Below, piece by piece: positions 54,604 to 64,000 of a DNA stretch of 64,000 nucleotides. The DNA lies in NCBI RefSeq assembly GCF_013155465.1, contig NZ_JABJVX010000005.1:124001-188000 (forward strand), given 5' to 3'. The stretch comes from Alterinioella nitratireducens (lineage in GTDB: Bacteria > Pseudomonadota > Alphaproteobacteria > Rhodobacterales > Rhodobacteraceae). A program made the position numbers and the translations under genes. Position 1 is the stretch's first letter, and every line of letters begins with the position of its first letter. Below the pieces are notes generated by a model that saw only the letters and a program-made list of their open reading frames with translations, did no database searches and was not told the origin of the DNA.

Positions 54604-55959
54604 ATGGATAACCTTGCGCAACTTCGCGCGCTTGGTCTCTTTGAGGCCAAAGTGCCACGCTATACAAGCTACCCGCCGGCCAACAAGTTCTCGAACGACG
54701 TGCAGGCCCAAGGGTTTAGCGACTGGATTGCCGCGATTCGGCCAGGCTCGCCCGTCTCGCTCTATCTGCATGTGCCGTTCTGCCGCAGACTCTGCTGGTT
54801 CTGCGCCTGCCGCACGCAAGGCGTCAATTCCGACGACCCCGTTCTGGCCTATGTCGCCACCCTGAAACAGGAGATCGCCCAGGTCGGCGCGCTCCTGCCC
54901 GAGGGCGTCGAGGTTGCGCGCCTGCATTGGGGCGGCGGCACGCCCACCCTCCTCGGCCCCGAGGCCACCACCGACCTCGCCAATGCCGTCCGCCAGCATT
55001 TCACCATGAGCGATGACGCCGAGTTCTCGGTCGAGATCGACCCGAACGAGATCGACGAGGCGCGGCTCGACGCGCTCGCCGCCGCCGGCATGACCCGTGC
55101 CTCGATCGGGGTGCAGGATTTCGACCCCGAGATCCAGAAGACCATCGGCCGGATCCAGAGCTACGAGATCACCCGCGACGCGGTGGAAGGGCTTCGCGCG
55201 CGCGGCGTCCACTCGCTCAACGCCGACATCCTCTTCGGCCTGCCGCATCAGACCCGCGAGAAGATCGCCGACAGCGTGCAGAAACTGCTCTCGCTCAACC
55301 CCGATCGGGTGGCGCTCTACGGCTACGCGCATGTGCCCTGGATGGCCAAGCGCCAGCAGTTGATCCCGACCGACGCCCTGCCGACGCCGCAGGAACGGCT
55401 GGACTTGTTCGAGACCGCCGCGCGGCTCTTCTCCTGGGACGGCTATACCCAGATCGGCATCGACCATTTCGCCCGTGCGGGCGACAGCCTGGCACAGGCC
55501 GCCCGCACCGGTCATCTGCGGCGCAATTTCCAGGGCTATACGGATGATACCTGCGAGGTGCTGATCGGCCTCGGCGCCTCCTCGATCTCGCGCTTTCCAC
55601 AGGGCTTCGCGCAGAACGCCCCCGCGACCATGACCTACCAGAAGGCGGTGCGCGCGGGCCAGCTCGCTACCGGGCGCGGCCATGTCTTCAAGGGCGAGGA
55701 CCGGCTGCGCGCCCGCCTGATCGAGGCGCTGATGTGCGATTTCCGCATCGACAGCCACGAGATCCTCGGCGCGGACCTGACCACGCCCGAGCATCTCGAA
55801 ACCCTCTACGCCAGCGCCGCCGCCGCCTTCCCCGAGATGGTCCATCATGACGCCTCGGGCTTCGAGATCCTGCCCCCCGGCCGCCCCCTCGCCCGCCTCA
55901 TCGCGCGCGCCTTCGACGCCTACGAGATGCAGGCCAGCAGCCACAGCTCGGCCATCTAA
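54604..55959 (+). CDS. hemN: Oxygen-independent coproporphyrinogen III oxidase
   Basis: A 451-residue radical-SAM enzyme converting coproporphyrinogen III to protoporphyrinogen IX without oxygen. The Fe-S motif is C60-x3-C64-x2-C67-x-C69 (PFCRRLCWFCAC), identical in spacing to known HemN. SAM-contact blocks GGGTPT and IDPNEI follow, with a C-terminal HemN domain (GLGASSISRFP). It complements hemF under low oxygen. Confidence 0.96.
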   Translation: MDNLAQLRALGLFEAKVPRYTSYPPANKFSNDVQAQGFSDWIAAIRPGSPVSLYLHVPFCRRLCWFCACRTQGVNSDDPVLAYVATLKQEIAQVGALLPEGVEVARLHWGGGTPTLLGPEATTDLANAVRQHFTMSDDAEFSVEIDPNEIDEARLDALAAAGMTRASIGVQDFDPEIQKTIGRIQSYEITRDAVEGLRARGVHSLNADILFGLPHQTREKIADSVQKLLSLNPDRVALYGYAHVPWMAKRQQLIPTDALPTPQERLDLFETAARLFSWDGYTQIGIDHFARAGDSLAQAARTGHLRRNFQGYTDDTCEVLIGLGASSISRFPQGFAQNAPATMTYQKAVRAGQLATGRGHVFKGEDRLRARLIEALMCDFRIDSHEILGADLTTPEHLETLYASAAAAFPEMVHHDASGFEILPPGRPLARLIARAFDAYEMQASSHSSAI

Positions 55960-55970
55960 CCCCGCCCCTT

Positions 55971-55992
55971 CATCTTCTTGGTCCAAATACTC
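55971..55992 (+). repeat. Copy 5 of the recurring intergenic motif
   Basis: CATCTTCTTGG then TCCAAATACTC, 11 bp after the hemN stop. It differs from copy 3 by a single base. The rest of the 186-bp gap to the yejF stop has GC-rich hairpins (for example TGCGCC-gaa-GGCGCA at 56121-56135) and no other feature. Confidence 0.6.
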
Positions 55993-56145
55993 GAATAGCA
56001 CCGGTCCCGCCCCGCGCCACACCGGCAGACCACACACTGCCTTTCCCGCTTGGCCATGGCAATCCGGCGGCGCGAGGGCTCCCGCAAGGGGGCCAGAGCG
56101 TCGCCGGCCCGCGCGGGCGATGCGCCGAAGGCGCAGCGCAATCGC

Positions 56146-57741
56146 TTACCCGGCGGCGTGTAGATCGAAGGCCGCCGCCATCAGCGCGCGGGTATAGCCG
56201 GTCTTGGGATTGTCGAAGATCTCGGCGTTGCTGCCGGTCTCGACCACGTCGCCCTCCTTCATCACCACCACCTTGTGGCTCAGGGCGCGCACCACTTTCA
56301 GGTCATGGCTGATGAACAGGTAGGCCAGCTTGTGCCGCTTCTGCAAGTCGCGCAAGAGCTCGACGATCTGCACCTGCACGGTCATGTCCAGCGCCGAGGT
56401 CGGCTCGTCCAGCACCACCAGCCGCGGTTGCAGGATCATCGCCCGCGCAATGGCGATCCTTTGCCGCTGGCCGCCGGAAAACTCATGCGGATAGCGGTGC
56501 ATCATGTCGGGGTCCAGCCCGACCTCGCGCAGGATATTCGCCACCATCGCGCGCCGGTCATGCCCGCCCGAGACCTCATGCACGCTCAGCCCCTCGGCCA
56601 CGATCTGCTCGACCGTCATGCGCGGGCTGAGGCTGCCATAGGGGTCCTGAAAGACGATCTGCATATCCTTGCGCAGGGGCCGGATGCGCTTGGGGTGCCA
56701 ACCCTGGATGTCATTGCGCAGGAAACTGATCCGCCCCTCCGAGGACAGAAGCCGCATCACCGCCAGCGCCAGCGTCGTCTTGCCCGACCCGCTTTCGCCG
56801 ACGATGCCAAGCGTCTCGCCCTCGCGGACCGAGATCGTGGCATCGTTCACCGCTTTCACATGCCCCACCGTGCGCCGCAGCAGCCCCGCCTGGATCGGGA
56901 ACCACACCTTCAGGTGCTCGGTCTCGACGATGGTCTCGGCAAAGTCGCGCACCGGGTCCGGACCGCCGGTGGCCTCCGCCTCCAGCAGCTTGCGGGTATA
57001 GGGGTGGCGGGGGTTGGCGAAAATCTCTTCCGTCGGGCCGGTCTCGACGATCTCGCCATCCTTCATCACGCAAACCCGGTCGGCGATGCGGCGCACGATG
57101 CCCAGGTCATGGGTGATGAACAGAAGGCTCAACCCCTCCTCGCGCTTCAGATCCGCCAGCAGTTCCAGGATCTGCGCCTGGATGGTCACGTCCAGCGCCG
57201 TCGTCGGTTCATCGGCGACCAGCAGGTCGGGCCCATTGGCCAGCGCCATGGCGATCATCACGCGCTGGCGCTGCCCGCCCGACAATTGATGCGGATAGGC
57301 CCCCAGGCGCGATTCCGGGTCGCGGATGCCGACCTTGGTCATCAGCTCCAGGATGCGCGTCCGCGCCGCCGCGCCGCGTAAGCCTTGATGCAGGGCCAGG
57401 CTCTCCTCAAGCTGCGTCTCCAGCGTGTGCAGCGGGTTCAGCGAAGTCATCGGCTCCTGGAAGATGAAGCTGATATCGTTGCCGCGCACCCGGCGCAATT
57501 CGCGCTCCTTCGCGCCGATCATCTCGGCGCCGCCATAGCGCACCGATCCCGTCACCTCGGCGCTGCCAGGCAGAAGCGACACGGTCGACAGAGCGGTGAC
57601 CGACTTGCCCGACCCGCTTTCGCCGACGATTGCGACGGTCTCGCCCTTCTCGACCGAGAAGCTCACATTCTTCACCGCATGGTTGGTGGCCCCGTCCTGG
57701 GTGAAGCTGACCGACAGGTTGCGCACGTCCAGAAGGCTCAT
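56146..57741 (-). CDS. yejF: Peptide ABC transporter ATP-binding protein, YejF type
   Basis: A 531-residue protein with two fused ATPase domains: Walker A GESGSGKS in both (near 37 and 321), signature LSGGQ and FSGGQ, Walker B LLVADEP and LVVLDEP. It would power import of oligopeptides (in other bacteria also microcin C). ATG at 57741 overlaps the yejE stop by 4 bp, and the domain begins at once ([13 protein letters not shown]). Last gene of the yejABEF-like operon. Confidence 0.93.
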   Translation of the reverse strand: MSLLDVRNLSVSFTQDGATNHAVKNVSFSVEKGETVAIVGESGSGKSVTALSTVSLLPGSAEVTGSVRYGGAEMIGAKERELRRVRGNDISFIFQEPMTSLNPLHTLETQLEESLALHQGLRGAAARTRILELMTKVGIRDPESRLGAYPHQLSGGQRQRVMIAMALANGPDLLVADEPTTALDVTIQAQILELLADLKREEGLSLLFITHDLGIVRRIADRVCVMKDGEIVETGPTEEIFANPRHPYTRKLLEAEATGGPDPVRDFAETIVETEHLKVWFPIQAGLLRRTVGHVKAVNDATISVREGETLGIVGESGSGKTTLALAVMRLLSSEGRISFLRNDIQGWHPKRIRPLRKDMQIVFQDPYGSLSPRMTVEQIVAEGLSVHEVSGGHDRRAMVANILREVGLDPDMMHRYPHEFSGGQRQRIAIARAMILQPRLVVLDEPTSALDMTVQVQIVELLRDLQKRHKLAYLFISHDLKVVRALSHKVVVMKEGDVVETGSNAEIFDNPKTGYTRALMAAAFDLHAAG

Positions 57742-58865
57742 TGGAACGTCTTTCTGGGATCGAACGCATCGCGCACGCCCTCGAAGATGAAGACCAAGAG
57801 CGACAGCATGATGGCGAAGGTGAAGAAGGCGGTGAAGCCGAGCCAGGGCGCCTGCAGGTTGCGCTTGGCCTGCAAGGTCAGCTCGCCCAGGGAGGGGGCC
57901 GAGGACGGCAGCCCGAAGCCCAGGAAATCCAGCGTCGCCAGCGCCGCGATGGTGCCGGTGACGATGAAGGGCAGCATGGTCAGCGTCGCCACCATCGCAT
58001 TGGGCAGCACATGGCGGAACATGATCACCAGGTCGCTGACGCCAAGCGCGCGGGCGGCGCGGACATATTCGAAATTGCGCGCGCGCAGGAACTCGGCCCG
58101 CACCACACCGACCAGGGCCATCCAGCCGAAGGCCGTCATCAGCAGCACCAATAGCCAGAAATTCATTCGGAAGATCGCCGCGATGATGATGATGATGTAG
58201 AGCTGCGGAATACCGCCCCATATCTCCAGGAAGCGCTGGAACAACAGGTCGGTCAGCCCGCCGAAATAGCCCTGCACCGCGCCCGCCACGATACCCACGA
58301 TCGAGGTCAGGACCGTCACGATCAGGGCAAAGACGATGCTCAGGCGAAAGCCGTAGATCACGCGGGCCAGCACGTCGCGGGCGGTGTCGTCGGTGCCGAG
58401 CCAGTGGTCGCGATCCGGGGCGGACGGGGCCGACCCCGCGATTTCGGTGACCGTGTTGTAGGCATAGGGCACCGGCGGCCAAAGGATCCAGCCACGGTCG
58501 ATCTCGGTGCCATCGACAACGCCATCCTCGGCATCCGCCAGCAGGCCGCGCGCGATCTCGCCGGAATCGTCATCGGCACATTCCTCGATCCCGGTGACGA
58601 TCAGGCATTCCACCTGAACCGAAAGGTAATTGGCCTCGGTCGGGAAGAACCCGCCGAAATCCCGTTCCGTGTAGAGGTTGAAGATGGGCGTGTAATACTC
58701 GCCCTGGTAGCGCACCAGCAGCGGCCGGTCATTGGCCAGGAATTCCGCAAAGAGCGACAGGAAAAACAGCGTCCCGAAGATCCAGAGCGACCAGACCGCG
58801 CGCCGGTTCGAGCGGAAGTTGCGCAGCCGCCGCCGGTTGAGCGGCGAAAGGGTAAAGAACGCCAT
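57738..58865 (-). CDS. yejE: Peptide ABC transporter permease, YejE type
   Basis: A 375-residue permease with an N-terminal segment MAFFTLSPLNRRRLRNFRSNRR before the first helix, a long periplasmic insertion (about 50-160) as in YejE, and the binding-protein-dependent permease core (WLGTDDTARDVLARVIYG, ALGVSDLVIMFRHVLPNAM). Adjoins yejB by 3 bp and yejF by ATGA overlap. Confidence 0.93.
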   Translation of the reverse strand: MAFFTLSPLNRRRLRNFRSNRRAVWSLWIFGTLFFLSLFAEFLANDRPLLVRYQGEYYTPIFNLYTERDFGGFFPTEANYLSVQVECLIVTGIEECADDDSGEIARGLLADAEDGVVDGTEIDRGWILWPPVPYAYNTVTEIAGSAPSAPDRDHWLGTDDTARDVLARVIYGFRLSIVFALIVTVLTSIVGIVAGAVQGYFGGLTDLLFQRFLEIWGGIPQLYIIIIIAAIFRMNFWLLVLLMTAFGWMALVGVVRAEFLRARNFEYVRAARALGVSDLVIMFRHVLPNAMVATLTMLPFIVTGTIAALATLDFLGFGLPSSAPSLGELTLQAKRNLQAPWLGFTAFFTFAIMLSLLVFIFEGVRDAFDPRKTFQ

Positions 58866-58868
58866 GCC

Positions 58869-60023
58869 TCAGACCCTCCGCGATTCAAAGTCGATGCGCG
58901 GGTCGATCAGCACATAGACGAGATCGGACAGAAGGTTGATCACCAGCCCGATCAGCCCGAAAACAAAGAGCGTGCCGAACATCACCGGGTAATCGCGCGC
59001 CACCGTCGCCTCATAGCCCATGCGCCCCAGCCCATCGAGCGAGAAGATCGTTTCGATGATCAGGCTGCCGCCGAAGAAGACCGCGATGAAGAGGCCGGGA
59101 AACCCCGCCACCACGATCAGCATCGCGTTGCGGAAGACATGGCCGTAAAGCACCGCCCGTTCCGACAGGCCCTTGGCCTTGGCGGTCATCACGTATTGCT
59201 TCTTGATCTCGTCCAGAAAGCTGTTCTTGGTCAGCAGCGTCAGCGTCGCGAAGGCCGAAATCGTCGAGGCCAGCACCGGCAGCGTGATGTGCCAGAAATA
59301 ATCGCCGATCTGTTGCAGGGTCGTCATGTCCTCGAACCCGTCCGAGGTCAGCCCGCGCAGGGGGAAGACCTGCCAATATCGCCCGCCCGCGAAGAGGACC
59401 AGCAAGAGGATCGCGAAGAGGAAACCGGGGATCGCATATCCCACGATGATCAGCCCGCTGGTCCAGGTGTCAAATTTCGACCCGTCGCGCACCGCCTTGC
59501 GAATGCCGAGCGGAATCGAGATCAGGTAGGCCGCCAGCGTCGACCACAGGCCAAGCGTGATCGAGACCGGCATTTTCTCGATCACCAGGTCCACGACCGA
59601 GATGGAGCGGAAATAGCTCTCGCCGAAATCGAAGCGCATGTAATCCCACATCATCAGGAAGAACCGCTGCCAGGTCGGGATCGGCTCGGCGCGGCATTCC
59701 TCGGCGCGCAGGCGCGGCTCGCCCTCGAACCCCTCCTCGCAGACGATGCGCGAGAAGTGGAACTCGATCTCCAGCTGCTCGATGAACCCGGCGGGCAGGC
59801 CGCGCGCGCCAAGATAGCTGTCGCCGCCGCCCAGTTCCTCGGCCCCGGTTTCCGAACCAGAGCCCGAAATACCCGCGAAAACGTCGCCCTCACCCTCCAG
59901 CTGCGCCATGATCTGGTCGATGGGTCCGCCCGGCACGAATTGCACCAGGGCGAAATTGATCACCAGGATCCCGATCAGCGTGGGGATGATCAGCATGAGC
60001 CGTCTGAGAATATAGGCGCCCAT
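58869..60023 (-). CDS. yejB: Peptide ABC transporter permease, YejB type
   Basis: A 384-residue permease beginning [20 protein letters not shown], the usual DppB/YejB start, with a periplasmic insertion of about 90 residues after the first helix and the core motif [20 protein letters not shown]. Starts 6 bp after the yejA stop. Confidence 0.93.
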   Translation of the reverse strand: MGAYILRRLMLIIPTLIGILVINFALVQFVPGGPIDQIMAQLEGEGDVFAGISGSGSETGAEELGGGDSYLGARGLPAGFIEQLEIEFHFSRIVCEEGFEGEPRLRAEECRAEPIPTWQRFFLMMWDYMRFDFGESYFRSISVVDLVIEKMPVSITLGLWSTLAAYLISIPLGIRKAVRDGSKFDTWTSGLIIVGYAIPGFLFAILLLVLFAGGRYWQVFPLRGLTSDGFEDMTTLQQIGDYFWHITLPVLASTISAFATLTLLTKNSFLDEIKKQYVMTAKAKGLSERAVLYGHVFRNAMLIVVAGFPGLFIAVFFGGSLIIETIFSLDGLGRMGYEATVARDYPVMFGTLFVFGLIGLVINLLSDLVYVLIDPRIDFESRRV

Positions 60024-60029
60024 CGCGGA

Positions 60030-61898
60030 TCAGAGCGCCCCTTCGGCGCGCAACGCGGCTTCGGCCTCGGCGTCGATCCACCACAGATCGAGGAAGCCCG
60101 ACGAATAGGGCGGCAGCTCCTCGGGGTGGCGATACATGTTGTAATAGGCGAACCAGTAGCTGTTATTGGTCCATTGCGGCACCCGGAAGCGTTCCCACCG
60201 CAAGACGCGATCCAGCGCCCGCACGGCGACGTTCAGCTCCTCCTGGGTCTCGGCATCGACCACCGCCTCGACCAACACGTCGATGGCAGGGTCCGAAACA
60301 CCGGCAAGGTTGAACAGCGAATCCTCGCCCTGAACCGAATGGAAATACTGGCGCAGGCCAGAGCTCGGTTCCAGGTCCATGGGGAAATGATCGGTGATGA
60401 TGTCGAAATCGAAACTGCGCTCGCGTTCCGTCATCTGGGCGCTGTCCACCCGCGTCAGGCGGGCATCGACGCCGATATTTCGCAGGTTCTCCACATAGGG
60501 GTTGATGATCCGGTCAAAGAGCGGATTGGAGTTGAGGAACTCGACCTCCAGCCGGTCGCCATCCTCGTTGCGCAGCAACCCGTCATCGCCGGGGGTCCAG
60601 CCGGCCTCCTCCAGCAGGGCGGCGGCCTGCCGGGCCTGACGGCGATCAAAGGTCCGCTCGGGGCTCGAGGACGGGAAGGCAAAGGGCTCCTCGGTGAAAA
60701 CCTCGGGCGGCAAGAGGTCGCGCAGCGGGTCCAGCAGCGCCAGCTCCGCCCCTTCGGGCACCCCCGTCGCCTCCAGGTGATCGACATTCTCCCAGAAGGA
60801 CGTGATCGGGTTGTAGAGCCCGTAGAACAGCGTCGCGTTGGTCCAGTCGAAGTTGAACATCAACCCGATGGCCTCGCGCACGCGGACATCCTGGAATTGC
60901 GGGCGGCGCAGGTTGAAGATAAAGCTCTGACCGGGCGAGATATTGCCGTGGTCGATGGTTTCCAGAACGATGGTGCCATCCGTCACCTTGTCGAATTCAT
61001 AGGCCGTGGCCCATTGCAGCGAACTGCTTTCCTGCCGGAACGTGTAATTGCCGGCGGCCAGCCCTTCAAAGGCGGCGTTGGAATCGCCGTAATACTCGAT
61101 GCGGATGGTCTCGAAATTGTAGCGTCCCCGGTTGATCGGCAGATCGTTGCCCCACCAGTCGGGATTGCGGCGATAAACGACGCGCTCATTCGGGCTGACG
61201 GACTCCAGCACATAGGCGGACGACCCGATCAGCGGCTCCAGCCGGGAGTCTTCGAAATCGAGGCCCGATGCCTCGTGGCTGGCGCGCGAAAAGACCGGCA
61301 GGCCGCCCGCGCTTTCGATCCGCCCGCGCAGCGGCGCTTCGGGGTTGAAGTCATAGCGGATGCGCCGCTCGTCCAGCACTTCGGCGCTGGCGATGGTCAG
61401 GCCGATCGAGGCGCGGAACGACGGCAGCCCCTCATCGCGCAGGATCTCGTAGCTGAAAAGGGCATCGTCGGCCGTGACCGGCGTGCCGTCCGAAAACGTC
61501 GCATCCTCGTGAATGGTGAAGATCACGTAGGAGCGATCCTCGGGGAAGGCCATGCTTTCGCACAGCAGGCAGTAGGAGGAGCCGATCTCGTCATAGGTGC
61601 CCTCCAGCATCGCCTCGTAGAAGATGTTCGAGGCCACCGCCGAGCGTCCGTTGCGGCTGTAGGGATGCAGCGAATCGAACCCGCCCGAGGACCAGGCGAA
61701 AGACAGCTCGCCCCCCTGCGGCGCATCCGGGTTCACGTAATCCAGGTATTCGAAATCGGGGCCATAGCGCAGATCGCCGAAGGTCGAGACCCCATGCGTC
61801 ACCGTCAGCTCACCCTCGTCCTGGGCGAGGGCCGGGGCGGACAAGGCCAGCACCAGCGACAGGCCAAGGGGCAGGAACGAATGGCGGGGTTGGGTCAT
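60030..61898 (-). CDS. yejA: Extracellular peptide-binding protein, YejA type
   Basis: A 622-residue periplasmic protein of solute-binding family 5. The signal peptide is about 1-26 (MTQPRHSFLPLGLSLVLALS, then APALA). The mature protein has GVSTFGDLRYGPDFEYLDYVNP, LHPYSRNGRS and FNFDWTNATLFYG, as in YejA. ATG at 61898 is preceded by GGAG at eight bases; an in-frame start eight codons upstream is possible. Confidence 0.93.
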   Translation of the reverse strand: MTQPRHSFLPLGLSLVLALSAPALAQDEGELTVTHGVSTFGDLRYGPDFEYLDYVNPDAPQGGELSFAWSSGGFDSLHPYSRNGRSAVASNIFYEAMLEGTYDEIGSSYCLLCESMAFPEDRSYVIFTIHEDATFSDGTPVTADDALFSYEILRDEGLPSFRASIGLTIASAEVLDERRIRYDFNPEAPLRGRIESAGGLPVFSRASHEASGLDFEDSRLEPLIGSSAYVLESVSPNERVVYRRNPDWWGNDLPINRGRYNFETIRIEYYGDSNAAFEGLAAGNYTFRQESSSLQWATAYEFDKVTDGTIVLETIDHGNISPGQSFIFNLRRPQFQDVRVREAIGLMFNFDWTNATLFYGLYNPITSFWENVDHLEATGVPEGAELALLDPLRDLLPPEVFTEEPFAFPSSSPERTFDRRQARQAAALLEEAGWTPGDDGLLRNEDGDRLEVEFLNSNPLFDRIINPYVENLRNIGVDARLTRVDSAQMTERERSFDFDIITDHFPMDLEPSSGLRQYFHSVQGEDSLFNLAGVSDPAIDVLVEAVVDAETQEELNVAVRALDRVLRWERFRVPQWTNNSYWFAYYNMYRHPEELPPYSSGFLDLWWIDAEAEAALRAEGAL

Positions 61899-62015
61899 GA
61901 GTGTCTCCGGGGCTAGGGTCACGGGGCGTCATCTCCCTGTTATGGGCTTTCACACCGTAAGGACCAGTGCCGCCTGCGTTCAAGTTGAGATTTCGTGAAC
62001 ACAGCGGAGCGCGAC

Positions 62016-62046
62016 AAAAAGGGCCGCCCGAAGCGGAGCGGCCCTT
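62016..62046 (-). terminator. Intrinsic terminator after the membrane cytochrome c gene
   Basis: On the minus strand AAGGGCCGC and GCGGCCCTT pair around a 10-nt loop and are followed by TTTG. Located 24 bp after the cytochrome stop and before the yejA operon. Confidence 0.8.
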
Positions 62047-62070
62047 GAAAATCTGCGGCGATCCCCCGCC

Positions 62071-62580
62071 TCAATCGTCGAGCGAATCGAGATAGGCCAC
62101 CATCGCGGCGCGGTCTTCGACGTCCCGCAGGCCGTTGAAGGACATGATCGTGCCCGGCGCGTAGCCGCGCGGGTTTTCCAGGAACCCGTTCAGGCGCTCG
62201 GGCGTCCAGTCGCCCTCCATCTCGGCCAGCGTGTCGGAATAGGAGAAGCCATCGACCGACCCGATATCGCGCCCGACCACGCCGTACAGGTAGGGGCCGG
62301 TGCCGTTCTCGCCCTGTTCGGTGACATGACAGCTGCGGCACTGACGCCAAAGGGCCTCACCATCGGCGGGGTCGGCGGCTGCCAGGTACTCGGAGAACGG
62401 AACCTCCTCGACCTCTTCGCCGCCAGCCTCGTCTTCCTCGACCTCGATCACGTAGCCCGCGACTTCATCATCGCCGCCGACGCTGTAGAGGCCGCTTGCA
62501 GCCCAGCCGCCCAGCAACAGCACCAGCCAGCCGGCGCAGATGGCACCAACGGCCTTGGTAAGGGTCATCGTGTCAAACAT
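62071..62580 (-). CDS. Membrane-anchored cytochrome c (CycM/c-y-like)
   Basis: A 169-residue class I cytochrome c. An uncleaved N-terminal helix (KAVGAICAGWLVLLLGGWAA) is followed by an acidic linker (EVEEDEAGGEEVEEVP) and one heme site CRSCH, with the axial methionine in GTIMSFNGL. Proteins of this layout carry electrons between the bc1 complex and terminal oxidases. ATG at 62580 follows GGGAAGG. It is divergent from pheA. Confidence 0.88.
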   Translation of the reverse strand: MFDTMTLTKAVGAICAGWLVLLLGGWAASGLYSVGGDDEVAGYVIEVEEDEAGGEEVEEVPFSEYLAAADPADGEALWRQCRSCHVTEQGENGTGPYLYGVVGRDIGSVDGFSYSDTLAEMEGDWTPERLNGFLENPRGYAPGTIMSFNGLRDVEDRAAMVAYLDSLDD

Positions 62581-62693
62581 GGGGGCCTTCCCGTCCAAAT
62601 ATCGTATCTCGAGGTATCTACCGGCTTTCGCCTCTGCCTTGCAAGGTGTAGTCAGCGCGACAGAACGCCCGATATCCAAGAAAGTCCGTCTCG

Positions 62694-63524
62694 ATGACCG
62701 CAATGATCGCCTTCCAGGGGGAACCCGGCGCCTATTCGCATCAGGCCTGCCATGACGCACGGCCCGAAATGGAGGCGCTGCCCTGCGCCACATTCGAGGA
62801 TGTGATCGCCGCGGTGAAAGGCGGCGAGGCCGACCTGGCCATGCTGCCGGTGGAAAATTCGACCTATGGCCGCGTCGCCGACATCCACCGCCTGCTGCCC
62901 GAATCCGGCCTGCATATCCATGACGAGGCCTTCGTGCGGGTCCATATCAACCTGCTGGCGATTCCCGGCACGCGGCTGGCCGATGTGCGCGAGGCCTACA
63001 GCCACCTGGTCCTGTTGCCGCAATGCGCGGGCTTCCTGCGCGAAAACGCCATCACGGGCCGCGTCAGCCCCGACAATGCCCGCGCCGCGCGCGACGTGGC
63101 GGCGTGGGGCGATGCGTCCAAGGCCGCGCTCGCCTCGGAACTGGCGGGCGAGATCTACGGGCTGGAGGTGCTGGCACGCCATATCGAGGACAGCGACCAC
63201 AACACGACGCGCTTCCTGATCATGGGGCGCGACCCCGACATGACCCGCCGCGCCGAGCACATGATGACCACCTTCGTCTTCAACGTCCGCAACATCCCCG
63301 CCGCGCTATACAAGGCGATGGGGGGCTTCGCCACCAATGGCGTGAACATGACCAAGCTGGAAAGCTACATGGTCGATGGCAGCTTCACCGCGACGCAATT
63401 CTACGCCGATATCGAGGGCCACCCCGACGATCCGATGGTGCAACTGGCGCTGGAGGAGTTGCGCTATTTCACCTCCGAGCTGCACATCCTGGGCACCTAT
63501 CCGGCGGATGCGGCGCGGGGGTAG
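62694..63524 (+). CDS. pheA: Prephenate dehydratase
   Basis: A 276-residue monofunctional enzyme turning prephenate into phenylpyruvate in phenylalanine synthesis. The catalytic domain begins IAFQGEPGAYSHQA, with VENSTYGRV and the essential TRF motif (NTTRFLIMG). The C-terminal ACT domain (about 185-270) has GVNMTKLESYM, the phenylalanine-binding segment, so feedback control is likely. No chorismate mutase domain is fused. Confidence 0.95.
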   Translation: MTAMIAFQGEPGAYSHQACHDARPEMEALPCATFEDVIAAVKGGEADLAMLPVENSTYGRVADIHRLLPESGLHIHDEAFVRVHINLLAIPGTRLADVREAYSHLVLLPQCAGFLRENAITGRVSPDNARAARDVAAWGDASKAALASELAGEIYGLEVLARHIEDSDHNTTRFLIMGRDPDMTRRAEHMMTTFVFNVRNIPAALYKAMGGFATNGVNMTKLESYMVDGSFTATQFYADIEGHPDDPMVQLALEELRYFTSELHILGTYPADAARG

Positions 63525-63542
63525 GTCATCCCCGCCGGGGCC

Positions 63543-64000
63543 TCATGCGCCTTCCACCGGCCGCCCCTCCAGATCGAAGATCCTGAACCCCGCCGCCGTC
63601 GCCCTCAGCCGGTCGGCGCAGGCCCGCACCGCCTGCCGGAACCACAGCATTTCCGGCTCCTCCTCGCGGCCCTTGCGGCACATCACCCATAGTTGCGATT
63701 GCGGCACGATCCCGACCGGGAACGGGGCCACCAGGCGCCCCGCCGCAATATCCTCGGCGACGACGAAATAGCCCCCCATGGCGATATGGCCGGTCTCCCG
63801 CGCGACCTCCACCGCCGTCATGGTGTAACCGCAGGTCATCTCGAAGCGGTTCGGCGCGCGCAGGCCCTGAAGCTCGAACCACGGTGTCCAGAGGTCGATA
63901 TGCCGCTCGGCCGCCAGGTCGAAGCCCAGCTTGATCAACCCGTGCTGCAACAGGTCCGCCGGGGCCTTGATCCTGCGCGCGACATCGGCGCGCATCAGCG
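63543..64000 (-). CDS. LysR-family regulator, C-terminal part (cut by window edge)
   Basis: The last 152 or so codons of a LysR-type regulator effector domain; the N-terminal helix-turn-helix lies beyond the right edge. Segments such as DLLQHGLIKLGFDLA, NRFEMTCGYTMTAVEVARE and AMGGYFVVAEDIAAGRLVAPFP are typical of the GcvA-like group. Target genes cannot be inferred. It converges with pheA (18 bp between stops). Confidence 0.85.
   Translation of the reverse strand, partial: LMRADVARRIKAPADLLQHGLIKLGFDLAAERHIDLWTPWFELQGLRAPNRFEMTCGYTMTAVEVARETGHIAMGGYFVVAEDIAAGRLVAPFPVGIVPQSQLWVMCRKGREEEPEMLWFRQAVRACADRLRATAAGFRIFDLEGRPVEGA

Noticed and set aside
56101-56145. Terminator for the yej operon or hemN
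   Set aside because: Short GC palindromes are present but they lack a T-run and stable long arms; too weak to call.
58404-61916. A very long plus-strand open frame opposite the yej operon
   Set aside because: It is antisense to four clearly recognised genes, has an Arg/Asp/Gln-rich translation without domains and no ribosome site; high GC content creates such frames.
1-64000. CRISPR arrays, rRNA, insertion sequences, phage genes, photosynthesis genes
   Set aside because: No regularly spaced repeats, no transposase or integrase frames and no puf/bch/crt-type proteins were seen.

Overview
This 64 kb window is high-GC, densely packed chromosomal DNA that reads like a member of the Rhodobacterales (Roseobacter/Rhodobacter group, Alphaproteobacteria). 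The evidence is an FnrL-type regulator beside hemN, a full cbb3 oxidase locus (ccoNOQP and ccoGHIS), a DctPQM TRAP transporter, many sugar ABC systems, the hemC-hemE-hemF arrangement, and short stand-alone genes typical of that order. I see no mobile element, CRISPR array, rRNA or photosynthesis gene. Genus-level assignment is not possible from the sequence alone.

Layout. 1-6.7 kb: a sugar (probably alpha-galactoside) ABC operon with a GH4 glycosidase and the start of an IlvD/Edd sugar-acid dehydratase, divergent from an IclR regulator and an MsmX/UgpC-type ATPase. 6.7-17.9 kb: a xylose locus with a CUT2 transporter (xylFH plus a one-domain ATPase), a ROK-type XylR, a VCBS/UnbV (CRTAC1-type) protein, a di-heme peroxidase, aldose epimerase, xylose isomerase and xylulokinase. 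17.9-21.1 kb: a TRAP transporter. 21.2-29.3 kb: a tight chain of seven same-strand genes containing two two-component systems (a CreB/OmpR-like pair plus DctBD-like), an M20 amidohydrolase and a pentapeptide-repeat protein. 29.4-32.3 kb: a three-gene module with a Tat-type FAD oxidase, a small membrane protein and a gene split by an amber codon. 32.5-36.3 kb: a dimethylglycine/sarcosine dehydrogenase-like protein and an MmgE/PrpD protein. 36.4-39.8 kb: tRNA-Met(CAT) and hemC, hemE, hemF. 40-42.9 kb: a D,D-carboxypeptidase with a SPOR-like tail, and an MFS transporter. 42.9-56 kb: the micro-oxic respiration island (ccoSIHG, DUF2270, a pilin-like protein, ccoPQON, uspA, a 46-residue gene, fnrL, hemN). 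56-61.9 kb: a YejABEF-type peptide ABC transporter. 62-64 kb: a membrane-anchored cytochrome c, prephenate dehydratase, and a LysR regulator cut by the window edge.

How the genes work together. Four FNR-type boxes (TTGAY-N4-RTCAA) sit in three divergent intergenic regions (ccoG/DUF2270, ccoN/uspA, fnrL/hemN), so one oxygen sensor probably controls the high-affinity oxidase, its assembly factors, a stress protein and anaerobic heme synthesis. HemF (oxygen-dependent) and HemN (oxygen-independent) cover both oxygen regimes. The xylose locus gives a complete uptake-epimerase-isomerase-kinase route.

The least ordinary signals are: a recurring ~22 bp intergenic motif in five copies; three abutting perfect palindromes between the VCBS protein and the di-heme peroxidase; a DctD-like activator lacking the GAFTGA loop; the seven-gene chain with two two-component systems; the amber-split gene; and a small unrecognised gene behind an operator-like inverted repeat next to fnrL.
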